Below are positions 1-8,526 of a stretch of 28,150 nucleotides of DNA, piece by piece. The notes beneath the pieces are model-generated. The model was not told the DNA's origin and searched no databases. It saw only the letters and a program-made list of their open reading frames with translations. Source of the stretch: an uncultured Bacteroides sp. (lineage in GTDB: Bacteria; Bacteroidota; Bacteroidia; Bacteroidales; Bacteroidaceae); the NCBI GenBank assembly GCA_947071285.1, contig CAMTFK010000036.1, positions 1 through 28,150 on the forward strand, in the 5' to 3' direction. Position numbers and translations under genes: made by a program. The number at the start of each line of letters is the position of its first letter. Position 1 is the stretch's first letter.

Positions 1-43
1 ACTATCCTCTTCGTCGGCAGCGTCAGATGTGTATAAGAGACAG
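1..43 (+). other. Illumina Nextera i5 adapter remnant (non-genomic)
   Basis: Bases 11-43 match the Nextera read-1 transposase adapter, ending in the 19-bp Tn5 mosaic end at 25-43 (AGATGTGTATAAGAGACAG). Bases 3-10 (TATCCTCT) equal the Nextera i5 index 503, and bases 1-2 (AC) fit the end of the preceding flow-cell oligo. This is untrimmed library sequence at a contig end, not biology. Genomic sequence starts at about base 44. Translating through it produces the well-known artefact peptide MCIRDR on the plus strand and LSLIHI on the minus strand. Confidence 0.98.
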
Positions 44-65
44 ATATAATACAAAAGAAAGAGCT

Positions 66-1163
66 ATGGAAACAAATAGTCGCAGACGTTTTTTAAAAAA
101 AGCCGCGTTAACAGGAGCTTCCGCTTTGGTAGCTCCCGGACTACTGGCAATTGAGGAGAGAGAAAAGACATCCTCTTTCTCAGTTAAGAATGAAGCTGAT
201 TCCAATAGATTTATTATTTCCAAGGATAATGGATTAAAGATTACAGGAACTTTCTTAGATGAAATCTCTCATGATATTCCTCATCAGAATTGGGGCGAAA
301 AAGAGTGGGAGCAAGATTTCCGTAATATGAAAAATATTGGAATTGATACCGTTATTATGATTCGCTCCGGTTACCGTAAGTTTATAACCTATCCTTCTAA
401 GTATTTGCTGGATAAAGGATGCTATATGCCGTCTATTGATTTGGTTGATATGTATCTTCGCTTGGCAGAGAAGTACCAGATGAAATTTTACTTTGGCTTA
501 TATGATTCTGGTAAATATTGGGATATAGGTGACTTATCTTGGGAAATAGAAGATAATAAATATGTGATTGATGAAGTCTGGAAGTTATATGGCGAAAGGT
601 ACAAGAGTTTTGGTGGGTGGTATATTAGTGGTGAAATCAGCCGCAAGACTAAAGGAGCTATTGATGCTTTTCGTACAATGGGCAAGCAATGTAAAGATGT
701 CTCTGCTGGTTTACCAACTTTTATTTCTCCTTGGATTGATGGAAAGAAAGCTGTAATGGGAACAGGGAAATTAACCAAGGAAGATGCTGTTTCTGTTCAG
801 GAGCATGAGAGAGAATGGAATGAAATATTTGATGGAATTCATGAAGTGGTAGATGCTTGTGCTTTTCAGGATGGACACATTGATTATGATGAGTTAGATG
901 CCTTCTTCGCTGTTAACAAGAAGCTGGCAGACAAATATGGAATGAAATGTTGGACAAATGCAGAAACATTTGATCGTGATATGCCAATTAACTTTCTGCC
1001 GATAAAGTTTGATAAACTCCGGATGAAGTTGGAAGCAGCTAAAAGAGCCGGATATGATAAAGCTATAACTTTTGAATTTTCTCACTTTATGAGTCCGCAA
1101 TCTGCTTATCTGCAAGCAGGGCATCTGTACAATAGATATAAAGAATACTTTAATATAAAATAG
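66..1163 (+). CDS. DUF4434-type exported protein with Tat signal (putative glycoside hydrolase)
   Basis: A 365-residue protein starting at the ATG at 66; the longer frame from 27 is adapter-encoded. Residues 5-11 read SRRRFLK, a full twin-arginine consensus, followed by a hydrophobic stretch to about residue 28, so Tat export is likely. The rest resembles the DUF4434 (TIM-barrel, glycosidase-like) family: alternating strand and helix segments, a GWYISGE motif ending at Glu190 and a NAETF motif at Glu300. These two glutamates are retained in all five related proteins in this window and sit like the acid/base and nucleophile of clan GH-A enzymes, which is my inference. It ends two bases before the MFS transporter gene, so the two are co-transcribed. 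The family assignment is from recalled sequence character, not a search. No substrate can be assigned. Only 22 genomic bases lie upstream, so promoter and earlier genes are not visible. Confidence 0.75.
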   Translation: METNSRRRFLKKAALTGASALVAPGLLAIEEREKTSSFSVKNEADSNRFIISKDNGLKITGTFLDEISHDIPHQNWGEKEWEQDFRNMKNIGIDTVIMIRSGYRKFITYPSKYLLDKGCYMPSIDLVDMYLRLAEKYQMKFYFGLYDSGKYWDIGDLSWEIEDNKYVIDEVWKLYGERYKSFGGWYISGEISRKTKGAIDAFRTMGKQCKDVSAGLPTFISPWIDGKKAVMGTGKLTKEDAVSVQEHEREWNEIFDGIHEVVDACAFQDGHIDYDELDAFFAVNKKLADKYGMKCWTNAETFDRDMPINFLPIKFDKLRMKLEAAKRAGYDKAITFEFSHFMSPQSAYLQAGHLYNRYKEYFNIK

Positions 1164-1165
1164 AA

Positions 1166-2569
1166 ATGAAGTCGACAATTAATTTAGGCTATTTAGTTTT
1201 CCTTTCAGTAGTAGCAGCCTTGGGCGGTTTTTTATTCGGATATGACACTGCTGTTATCTCCGGTACTATTGCTCAAGTAACAGAACAGTTTCGACTGGAT
1301 GCCTTACAACAAGGATGGTATGTGGGCTGTGCACTGGTGGGTTCTATTATCGGAGTACTTTTTGCCGGTATTTTGAGTGATAAGTTCGGGCGAAAATCCA
1401 CTATGATTCTTTCAGCTATTTTGTTTTCCACATCTGCCATTGGTTGTGCTGTATGTATGGATTTTAATCAATTGGTTGTCTATCGGATTATAGGTGGTGT
1501 CGGGATAGGTGTTGTTTCTATTATCTCTCCGCTTTATATTTCAGAAGTGGCCGTGGCGCAATATCGTGGGCGTTTGGTTTCTCTGTATCAGTTAGCGGTT
1601 ACAATTGGATTTTTAGGTGCTTATCTTGTGAATTATCAGCTTCTGGGATATTCCACAAGTAATCCTGATGCTACTGGATGGTGGAGCCTGATATTTGTAA
1701 CAGAAGTCTGGAGAGGAATGTTAGGTATGGAGACACTACCTGCCATACTGTTCTTTATTATTATCTTTTTTATACCTGAAAGTCCTCGCTGGCTGATCTT
1801 GAAAGGGAAAGAAGAAAAAGCTACGAGTATTCTTGAGAGGATATATGTTTCTTCCAAAGAAGCTTTATTTCAATTGACAGAGACTAAATCTGTAATCACT
1901 TCTGAGTCCAAATCTGAATGGCGTCTCTTACTGCAACCCGGCATCATGAAAGCTGTTGTTATAGGTGTATGTATAGCCATGCTGGGACAGTTTATGGGGG
2001 TGAATGCAGTTTTGTACTATGGACCATCTATTTTTGAGAATGCAGGTTTGTCTGGCGGTGATTCCTTATTCTATCAGGTTTTGGTAGGATTAGTGAATAC
2101 ATTGACTACTATATTAGCTCTTGTCATTATTGATAAGGTAGGTCGTAAGAAGTTAGTTTATTATGGTGTGTCTGGTATGGTAGTTTCTTTAATACTGATT
2201 GCGACTTACTTTATCTATGGCGAATCTTTGGGAATTTCCAGTATTTTCCTTCTGGTTTTTTTCCTCTTCTATGTATTTTGTTGTGCCGTGTCTATATGTG
2301 CTGTGGTATTTGTGCTTCTTTCTGAAATGTACCCGACCCGGGTACGAGGACTTGCCATGTCTATTGCCGGCTTTGCTTTGTGGATAGGTACATACCTGAT
2401 TGGACAGTTAACCCCCTGGATGCTTCAGAATCTTACCCCCGCTGGAACATTCCTGCTGTTTGCAATCATGTGTGTACCTTATATGCTGATTGTTTGGAAG
2501 CTTGTTCCTGAAACAACAGGAAAGTCTTTGGAAGAGATTGAGCGTTACTGGATGAAAACTAAAAATTGA
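1166..2569 (+). CDS. Sugar porter family MFS transporter (XylE-like)
   Basis: A 467-residue inner-membrane protein of the major facilitator superfamily, sugar porter family, probably a proton-coupled monosaccharide importer. Family marks visible in order: GGFLFGYDTAVISG in helix 1, GILSDKFGRKS in the loop between helices 2 and 3, RIIGGVGIG in helix 4, PESPRWLILKGK after helix 6, a second IDKVGRKK loop motif, and PETTGKSLEEIE after helix 12. Length and motifs match the usual 12-helix XylE/GLUT arrangement. It begins two bases after the DUF4434-type gene and is followed 17 bases later by the ARH-family lipoprotein gene. In this locus it would take up one of the sugars released in the periplasm; a second, unrelated permease at 22135 suggests two different sugars. 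Which pentose or hexose it carries cannot be read from the sequence. Confidence 0.93.
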   Translation: MKSTINLGYLVFLSVVAALGGFLFGYDTAVISGTIAQVTEQFRLDALQQGWYVGCALVGSIIGVLFAGILSDKFGRKSTMILSAILFSTSAIGCAVCMDFNQLVVYRIIGGVGIGVVSIISPLYISEVAVAQYRGRLVSLYQLAVTIGFLGAYLVNYQLLGYSTSNPDATGWWSLIFVTEVWRGMLGMETLPAILFFIIIFFIPESPRWLILKGKEEKATSILERIYVSSKEALFQLTETKSVITSESKSEWRLLLQPGIMKAVVIGVCIAMLGQFMGVNAVLYYGPSIFENAGLSGGDSLFYQVLVGLVNTLTTILALVIIDKVGRKKLVYYGVSGMVVSLILIATYFIYGESLGISSIFLLVFFLFYVFCCAVSICAVVFVLLSEMYPTRVRGLAMSIAGFALWIGTYLIGQLTPWMLQNLTPAGTFLLFAIMCVPYMLIVWKLVPETTGKSLEEIERYWMKTKN

Positions 2570-2586
2570 CCTTAATATTATATAAA

Positions 2587-4107
2587 ATGAAGATTAGAAA
2601 TTATTTATTGAGCGGCTGTCTTATTACAGCATTATGTTCGTGCGGTACTTCCCAAAAGGAGAACCTGAACCTCACCATATCGAAAGATGTACTATTTGAT
2701 AAAGTAAAAGGTGCTTGGGCAGGGCAAATTTTAGGATGTACTTATGGTGGTCCAACTGAGTTCCAGTATTTATCTACCATGATTCCTGATTCTGTGGTTA
2801 TACCGTGGGGAAATGGTGAAATAAAGAAATGGTTTGATGGTGGTGGTGGGCTTTATGATGATGTCTATGTAGATCTGACCTTTGTAGAGACCTTTGAAAG
2901 GTGTGGATTAGATGCTCCGGTCGACTCTTTTGCGGCTGCATTCCTGGCTAAGGAATACCCCTTGTGCCATGCAAACCAACAGGCTCGTTATAACCTGTTA
3001 CAAGGCTTGTCTCCCCATACCAGTGGATATTGGAAAAACAATCCTCATGCCAATTGTCTGGATTTCCAGATAGAAGCTGATTTTGCAGGTATTATGTCTC
3101 CTGGTATGGTGAATAGTGCAGTGGGAATTTGTGACCGTGTTGGACACATCATGGCATACGGAGATGGATGGTATGGAGGTGTATATGTAGCAGCGATGTA
3201 TTCTTTGGCTTATGTGAGCGATGACATTGAGTATATCGTGACAGAAGGATTGAAAGTTATTCCCCGGGAAAGCCGTTTTCATGCGTGTATGACTGATGTT
3301 ATCAACTGGCATAAACAATATCCGGATGATTGGAAAAAGTGTTGGGAAGAGATAGAGAAAAAGTGGGGAACCAATGATATAGCTTGTCCCGATGGTGTTG
3401 AGGTACCTTTTAACATTGAAACTTATGTAAATGGAGCCTATATCATTTTGGGATTGCTTTACGGACAGGGCGACTTTGAAAAGACTATTGATATTTCTAC
3501 ACGTGCAGGACAAGATTCCGATTGTAATCCGGCTTCTTCCGGAGGTATTTTGGGAACTATGCTTGGCTATAATCGTCTTCCTGAGAAATATAAGGCGGAA
3601 ATGGTAATTGTTGAAGATATGCCTTTCAATAATACAGTGAGCTTTAATAAAGGTTCTGAGTTGAGCTATGGACATGCTTTACAGATGATAGAAAAAGAAG
3701 GTGGGAAGATTTCCGGAAGTGACGTAAAGATCAATTTCCAAAAGCCGGTCCCTGCAAAGTTGGAAATTAGTTTTGAAGGGTTGAAACTTGATAAGAGGGT
3801 AGTTGTGGATAACTGGATTGCCAGTTTCCCGGCAATAGAATTTGATGGAGTAGGAGCTGTAATCAAAGGAGAGCTTAAAGGTGAAAATGTTCCCGAAGAT
3901 TATGTTGCTGAATTAGAAGTTTACTTCAATGATAAATTGATAGAAGTGTGCAAACTTCCATTGAAATATAATCACCGTAAACATGAATTGTTCTTTAATT
4001 ATGTGCAACCTTATGGTAAATATACGGTGACTTGTAAATGGATAAACCCCGTTAAAGGTGCTGATATTTGGGTAAGAGATATCATCACTTACACGACAGA
4101 TAAATAA
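2587..4107 (+). CDS. Exported ADP-ribosylglycohydrolase-family lipoprotein, copy A
   Basis: A 506-residue protein. I place the start at the ATG at 2587; the open frame reaches a TTG at 2566 overlapping the previous stop, but the 2587 start gives a clean lipoprotein signal (LCSC, lipid on Cys19). Residues 37-58 hold the family's N-terminal DKVKGAWAGQ...GGPTEF segment, residues 90-96 YDDVYVD the first metal-ligand cluster, and residues 308-323 AGQDSDCNPASSGG the C-terminal aspartate cluster (Asp310, Asp312). ARH/DraG enzymes hydrolyse the C1 bond of an alpha-ribofuranosyl unit using two metals. Residues from about 375 form an extra beta-rich C-terminal domain. Lipidation implies membrane anchoring outside the cytoplasm, unusual for classic ADP-ribosylation reversal, so a glycan or nucleoside-like substrate is more likely (inference). 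A close paralog lies at 17919-19442. Confidence 0.85.
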   Translation: MKIRNYLLSGCLITALCSCGTSQKENLNLTISKDVLFDKVKGAWAGQILGCTYGGPTEFQYLSTMIPDSVVIPWGNGEIKKWFDGGGGLYDDVYVDLTFVETFERCGLDAPVDSFAAAFLAKEYPLCHANQQARYNLLQGLSPHTSGYWKNNPHANCLDFQIEADFAGIMSPGMVNSAVGICDRVGHIMAYGDGWYGGVYVAAMYSLAYVSDDIEYIVTEGLKVIPRESRFHACMTDVINWHKQYPDDWKKCWEEIEKKWGTNDIACPDGVEVPFNIETYVNGAYIILGLLYGQGDFEKTIDISTRAGQDSDCNPASSGGILGTMLGYNRLPEKYKAEMVIVEDMPFNNTVSFNKGSELSYGHALQMIEKEGGKISGSDVKINFQKPVPAKLEISFEGLKLDKRVVVDNWIASFPAIEFDGVGAVIKGELKGENVPEDYVAELEVYFNDKLIEVCKLPLKYNHRKHELFFNYVQPYGKYTVTCKWINPVKGADIWVRDIITYTTDK

Positions 4108-4119
4108 TAAAAAAATATG

Positions 4120-4168
4120 AGGAGACTGGTTTAGATGCATGCCGGATAAAAAACGTTTCCAGTCTCCT
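4120..4168 (+). promoter_or_regulatory. 10-bp stem-loop between ARH-family and epimerase genes
   Basis: AGGAGACTGG at 4120-4129 pairs perfectly with CCAGTCTCCT at 4159-4168 across a 29-base loop that contains the palindrome GCATGC. No T-run follows, so it is not a classical terminator. It sits in the 74-base gap between two co-oriented genes and ends 13 bases before the epimerase start. It could stabilise or mark processing of the mRNA, or influence translation of the downstream gene; the sequence alone does not decide. Confidence 0.5.
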
Positions 4169-4181
4169 GTCTAAAAAACTA

Positions 4182-5366
4182 ATGAAGATGATGGATTTTA
4201 AGAAATTAGCGAATCAATACAAGGATGAACTCTTGAATAACGTTCTTCCTTTCTGGTTGGAGCACTCCCAAGATCATGAATATGGTGGGTATTTTACTTG
4301 CCTGGACCGAAAAGGGGATGTCTTTGACACAGACAAATTTGTTTGGCTACAGGGCCGGGAAGTGTGGTTGTTTTCAATGCTTTATAATAAGGTGGAGAAA
4401 CGTCAGGAATGGCTAGACTGTGCTATTCAGGGAGGTGAGTTCCTGAAGAAATATGGTCATGATGGAAATTACAATTGGTATTTTTCCTTGGATCGCACAG
4501 GCCGTCCATTGGTTGACCCTTATAATATTTTCTCATACACCTTTGCCACTATGGCATTTGGGCAACTAAGTCTGGCTACCGGAAATCAAGAGTATGCGGA
4601 TATAGCTAAGAAGACTTTTGATATTGTCTTATCAAAAGTGGATAATCCTAAAGGAAAATGGAATAAGCTTCATCCGGGTACACGCAATTTGAAGAATTTT
4701 GCCTTGCCGATGATCCTTTGTAATCTGGCTATGGAGATAGAACATCTGCTGGATGAGGGTTGTCTGGAGAAGACGATGGAAGTATGCATCCACGAAGTTA
4801 TGGAAGTTTTTTATCGTCCGGAACTGGGAGGCATTATTGTAGAGAATGTTCTGGCGAATGGCGAACTCTCCGATTCTTTTGAAGGACGCCAGGTCACTCC
4901 GGGGCATGATATTGAAGCTATGTGGTTCATTATGGACCTTGGAACTCGTTTGAATCGTCCGGACCTGATTGAAAAAGCAAAGGACATTACTTTGAGAATG
5001 ATTGATTATGGTTGGGACAAAGAATTTGGAGGTCTCTACTATTTTATGGACCGTAAAGGTTATCCACCCCAACAATTGGAGTGGGACCAGAAATTGTGGT
5101 GGGTCCATATAGAAACACTGATTTCATTGCTTAAAGGTTATCAACTGACCGGAGATAAGCAATGCCTTGACTGGTTTGAAAAGGTTCATGAATACACATG
5201 GAGCCATTTCAAAGATAAAGAACATCCGGAATGGTATGGTTATCTGAATAGGAGAGGTGAAGTACTATTACCTCTGAAGGGCGGAAAGTGGAAAGGCTGT
5301 TTCCATGTTCCGAGAGGACTTTACCAATGCTGGCAAATATTAGAAGATATAACTAAGAACGTATGA
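4182..5366 (+). CDS. AGE-family epimerase/isomerase (N-acylglucosamine 2-epimerase family)
   Basis: A 394-residue protein without signal peptide, hence cytoplasmic. It shows the (alpha/alpha)6-barrel family pattern: EYGGYFTCLDRKG near residue 28, VWLQGREVW near residue 53, a HPGTRN segment, PGHDIEAMW near residue 242, KLWWVHIETL near residue 304 and HVPRGLYQCW near the C terminus, with the usual conserved histidines in the last three. Members interconvert GlcNAc/ManNAc, glucose/mannose, mannose/fructose or act at the reducing end of disaccharides. Length fits the family (about 390-410). Start: three in-frame ATGs lie at 4182, 4188 and 4191; I keep the first. The gene follows a 74-base gap with a stem-loop and lies 37 bases before susC. 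Its presence suggests that an imported sugar needs C2 epimerisation or isomerisation before entering central metabolism; substrate specificity is open. Confidence 0.88.
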   Translation: MKMMDFKKLANQYKDELLNNVLPFWLEHSQDHEYGGYFTCLDRKGDVFDTDKFVWLQGREVWLFSMLYNKVEKRQEWLDCAIQGGEFLKKYGHDGNYNWYFSLDRTGRPLVDPYNIFSYTFATMAFGQLSLATGNQEYADIAKKTFDIVLSKVDNPKGKWNKLHPGTRNLKNFALPMILCNLAMEIEHLLDEGCLEKTMEVCIHEVMEVFYRPELGGIIVENVLANGELSDSFEGRQVTPGHDIEAMWFIMDLGTRLNRPDLIEKAKDITLRMIDYGWDKEFGGLYYFMDRKGYPPQQLEWDQKLWWVHIETLISLLKGYQLTGDKQCLDWFEKVHEYTWSHFKDKEHPEWYGYLNRRGEVLLPLKGGKWKGCFHVPRGLYQCWQILEDITKNV

Positions 5367-5403
5367 AACGAGAATACAATTCCTAATTTTAAATTTTAGT
5401 AAT

Positions 5404-8400
5404 ATGAAAAACAAGTATCTTTGTTTGCTATTTTTATTGTTCTCTTTGCTGAGTATGAGTGCACATGCTCAAATTAAAGTAGAGGGTAATGTGTTTGATG
5501 AGAATGACATTCCATTGATTGGCGTATCCGTTGTAACCGAAGGAGGAAAGACGGGGGCTATTACTGATGTAAACGGTCATTTCTCGATTATGGTACCTAA
5601 TGCTAATGCGCATTTGACTTTCTCTTATGTGGGTTATATCACTCAGAAGCTGCCACTGAAAGGAAAAAAACTCCTGAAAGTGATAATGAAGGAAGATGCC
5701 AATTTGTTGGATGAAGTTGTAGTAGTGGGATACGGTACACAGAAGAAAATAAATGTGACCGGTGCTATTGCACAAGTGGATAACAAAGAATTGAAGATGG
5801 CGCCAAGCGGCAGTCTTTCCGGTATGCTGGCCGGCCGTTTGCCCGGTTTGATTTCCAAACAGAGCAGCGGACAGCCAGGAGCCGATGGGGCTAACTTGTA
5901 CATCCGTGGTAATGGTGCCGGAGATGGCAGTCCATTGATTGTTATTGATGGCGTTATTACTGATTACTTCCCATCATTTTCTCCTGACGAAGTAGAATCT
6001 ATTACTATTTTGAAAGATGCGACTGCTGCAGCTGTTTATGGTGTGCGTGCGGCTGCTGGTGTAATTCTTATTACGACGAAGCGTGGTGCTGTTCAGAAGC
6101 CTACCGTAACGTATAACGGATCACTTACATTGAGTCAGAATACTGATTTTCCGAAATTCCTGAATGGACCGGATTATGCCTATTGGTATAATAAGGCTCA
6201 GCTTTTGGACGGAGTTGCAGAGGAAAACCTGAGATTCTCACCTGAAGAAATAGACCGTATTACTAACCCGGGAGAGAATGAGCACATCTATGGAAATACA
6301 GACTGGTTTGATTTGTTATTCCGTAATACAGCTCCTACCTATACAAACAATGTTTCTGTTTCCGGTGGTACGGAAAAAATTAAGTTCTTTGCTTCAGTCG
6401 GTGCATACAATCAGGAAGGTATCATTAAACGTACTTCTTATGATAAGTATAATTTCCGTTCCAACATGGATGCAAAGATTACTGATAACTTTGATTTGTC
6501 TCTTGACTTATCGGGTTATGTTTCCGAGCAAGATGAGCCAGGGGCTTCTGCAGGGGTAGGTTCGTATGCTTCTATTTTCCAGCAAGCATTGTTATCATAT
6601 CCCTACTTGAAACCTTATACGGCTGATGGAATGCCTATAGCCAGTATAAATACGGCTGGTAATGGAAATAACAACCCTATTGCAGCACGAGATTTGTCTG
6701 GTAATAATAACGTAAAGAAGACATATTTCCAAGGTAATATTGCCATGAAGTATCAGTTACCTTTTGTGAAAGGATTATCTGTTAAGTTGAATGCTTCTTA
6801 TCTGAAGAATTATACTATGCAGAAGAAGTACTTCTTAACTTATGATGTGTACGGTTGGAATCAGACTACCCGGCAAGGTAATGTGGAAACGGGTAGAATC
6901 GCTAATAAAGTTTCTTTGAATCAGTGGTTCACGGAAAGTGAAGGTTATACAATTCAACCTGCTCTTGAGTACTCAAACAAATTTGGTAAGCATGCCGTAT
7001 CCGGATTATTCTTATATGAATTTTCCAGAACAGACCAATCCAGTATGTCTGCCGGTAGAACGGATTTTCCTATAACTGATATCATGGATTTGAACTATGG
7101 ACTTGAGGTGAATAAAGATTTGGTGAAAGGCGGACACAGTCAGGCTAAACGTGCCGGCTATGTAATTCGTCTGAACTATTCTTATGATGATAAGTATTTG
7201 TTGGAGTTCACCAGCAGAATTGATGCTTCTACAGCACTTCCCAAGAAGTACAGATGGGGTGTGTTCCCGGGTGTTTCGGTGGGATGGAGACTTTCTCAGG
7301 AGGATTTCTTTAAAGAAGCCGTTCCTTTTATGGAAAACCTGAAGATTCGCGCATCTGTAGGGCGTTTGGGTAGCGATCGTGCCATTAGCAATACGATGAC
7401 TTATTTCTCTACAGCCAGTTTATCTGCTGACCCGACAGTATTATTCGGTACCAGTCCTCAGAAATATTTGGGATTGAGTAGTCCGGTAAATCCTCTTTTG
7501 AAATGGCAGTTGACTGATACTTATAATATTGGTATCGAATCCAGCATGTGGAATGGTTTGTTAGGCGTTGAATTGGACGTGTTCTATATGAAGACTACCC
7601 GTTCATTGGAGTCTCAGTCAGCAAACTTCCCGCCGTCATTGGGATCTTACTATCCAACATATATCAATTATGGTTCTCATGACAACCGTGGTTTTGAGCT
7701 CGTATTATCTCATAATAATCAGATAAGAGATTTTACTTATCGCGTAAGAGGTAATCTTTCTTGGGCTCGTAACAAAGTGTTGAAAATGACGGAAGATGCC
7801 AATGTACCTGATTATAAACGTGCTACTGGTGGCTCGATGGGAAGATACTGGGGATTTGTTGCAGATGGTTTATTCCAGTCGGAAGAAGAAATAGCCCATA
7901 GCGCTGTTTTCGGTCCGACGTTGCCCGGTGATATCAAACTGAAAGATATTAATGGCGATGGTAAGATTACCTGGGATCAGGATATGGTTCCAATTGGTCG
8001 TAGCAATACACCGGAAATGATGTTTGGTTTGAATCTGGGTGCTGAATGGAAAGGTTTTGATTTCAATATGCTGTTGCAAGGTGCCGCTCTGTTTGATGTA
8101 AATTTATGCGGATTGTATAGTAGTGGAATTCGTGATGATACATTTTATACACGTCCTTTCTATGCTGATGGAAACACTCCTTATTATTTGGTGGAAGGTG
8201 CTTGGCGTCCCGATCATACCGATGCTAAATATCCTCGTTTAGGAATCGATTCGAGATCAAATGGTGGAAAATTCTCTTCCTGGTGGGTAGTAGACGGTTC
8301 TTATGTACGTCTGAAATCTATTCAGTTGGGATATACCATACCAAAGAAATGGAGTAAAAAGGCTGGCTTTGAAAGAATTCGTGCTTATGTAGCCGGTGGT

Positions 8401-8514
8401 AACCTGTTTACTTTATCCCATCTGGAGCACATGGACCCTGAAATGCCAAGTGTAAATCAGGGGTACTATCCTCAACAGCGTACGTATGAATTTGGATTAA
8501 ATGTAACTTTCTAA
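5404..8514 (+). CDS. SusC-like TonB-dependent outer-membrane transporter
   Basis: A 1036-residue outer-membrane receptor of the SusC/RagA family. A signal peptide ends near AHAQ at residue 23. Residues about 25-98 form the carboxypeptidase-regulatory-like beta-sandwich (VEGNVFDENDIPLIGVSVV...). DEVVVVGYGTQKK near residue 104 is the family signature at the TonB-box/plug junction, and the plug (ATAAAVYGVRAAAGVILITTKRG) runs to about residue 225. A 22-strand barrel follows, ending in the aromatic-terminated strand TYEFGLNVTF. There is no N-terminal STN domain, so it is not an anti-sigma-linked transducer. With SusD encoded 12 bases downstream it should form the lidded complex that imports oligosaccharides with TonB energy. 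Substrate cannot be inferred from the barrel. Confidence 0.98.
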   Translation: MKNKYLCLLFLLFSLLSMSAHAQIKVEGNVFDENDIPLIGVSVVTEGGKTGAITDVNGHFSIMVPNANAHLTFSYVGYITQKLPLKGKKLLKVIMKEDANLLDEVVVVGYGTQKKINVTGAIAQVDNKELKMAPSGSLSGMLAGRLPGLISKQSSGQPGADGANLYIRGNGAGDGSPLIVIDGVITDYFPSFSPDEVESITILKDATAAAVYGVRAAAGVILITTKRGAVQKPTVTYNGSLTLSQNTDFPKFLNGPDYAYWYNKAQLLDGVAEENLRFSPEEIDRITNPGENEHIYGNTDWFDLLFRNTAPTYTNNVSVSGGTEKIKFFASVGAYNQEGIIKRTSYDKYNFRSNMDAKITDNFDLSLDLSGYVSEQDEPGASAGVGSYASIFQQALLSYPYLKPYTADGMPIASINTAGNGNNNPIAARDLSGNNNVKKTYFQGNIAMKYQLPFVKGLSVKLNASYLKNYTMQKKYFLTYDVYGWNQTTRQGNVETGRIANKVSLNQWFTESEGYTIQPALEYSNKFGKHAVSGLFLYEFSRTDQSSMSAGRTDFPITDIMDLNYGLEVNKDLVKGGHSQAKRAGYVIRLNYSYDDKYLLEFTSRIDASTALPKKYRWGVFPGVSVGWRLSQEDFFKEAVPFMENLKIRASVGRLGSDRAISNTMTYFSTASLSADPTVLFGTSPQKYLGLSSPVNPLLKWQLTDTYNIGIESSMWNGLLGVELDVFYMKTTRSLESQSANFPPSLGSYYPTYINYGSHDNRGFELVLSHNNQIRDFTYRVRGNLSWARNKVLKMTEDANVPDYKRATGGSMGRYWGFVADGLFQSEEEIAHSAVFGPTLPGDIKLKDINGDGKITWDQDMVPIGRSNTPEMMFGLNLGAEWKGFDFNMLLQGAALFDVNLCGLYSSGIRDDTFYTRPFYADGNTPYYLVEGAWRPDHTDAKYPRLGIDSRSNGGKFSSWWVVDGSYVRLKSIQLGYTIPKKWSKKAGFERIRAYVAGGNLFTLSHLEHMDPEMPSVNQGYYPQQRTYEFGLNVTF

Positions 8515-8526
8515 AAAACTAATACA

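Noticed and set aside
27..65. N-terminal extension of the first gene starting at ATG 27
   Set aside because: Bases to 43 are adapter, giving the artefact peptide MCIRDR; the ATG at 66 begins a proper Tat signal peptide.
2566..2586. TTG start for the first ARH-family protein
   Set aside because: It overlaps the transporter stop codon and would place seven extra residues ahead of a good lipoprotein signal; ATG 2587 is better.
2998..3675. 225-codon open frame on the minus strand inside the first ARH-family gene
   Set aside because: It lies fully antisense to a well-supported gene, has no recognizable domain, and recurs at the equivalent place in the paralog, as expected for a shadow frame.
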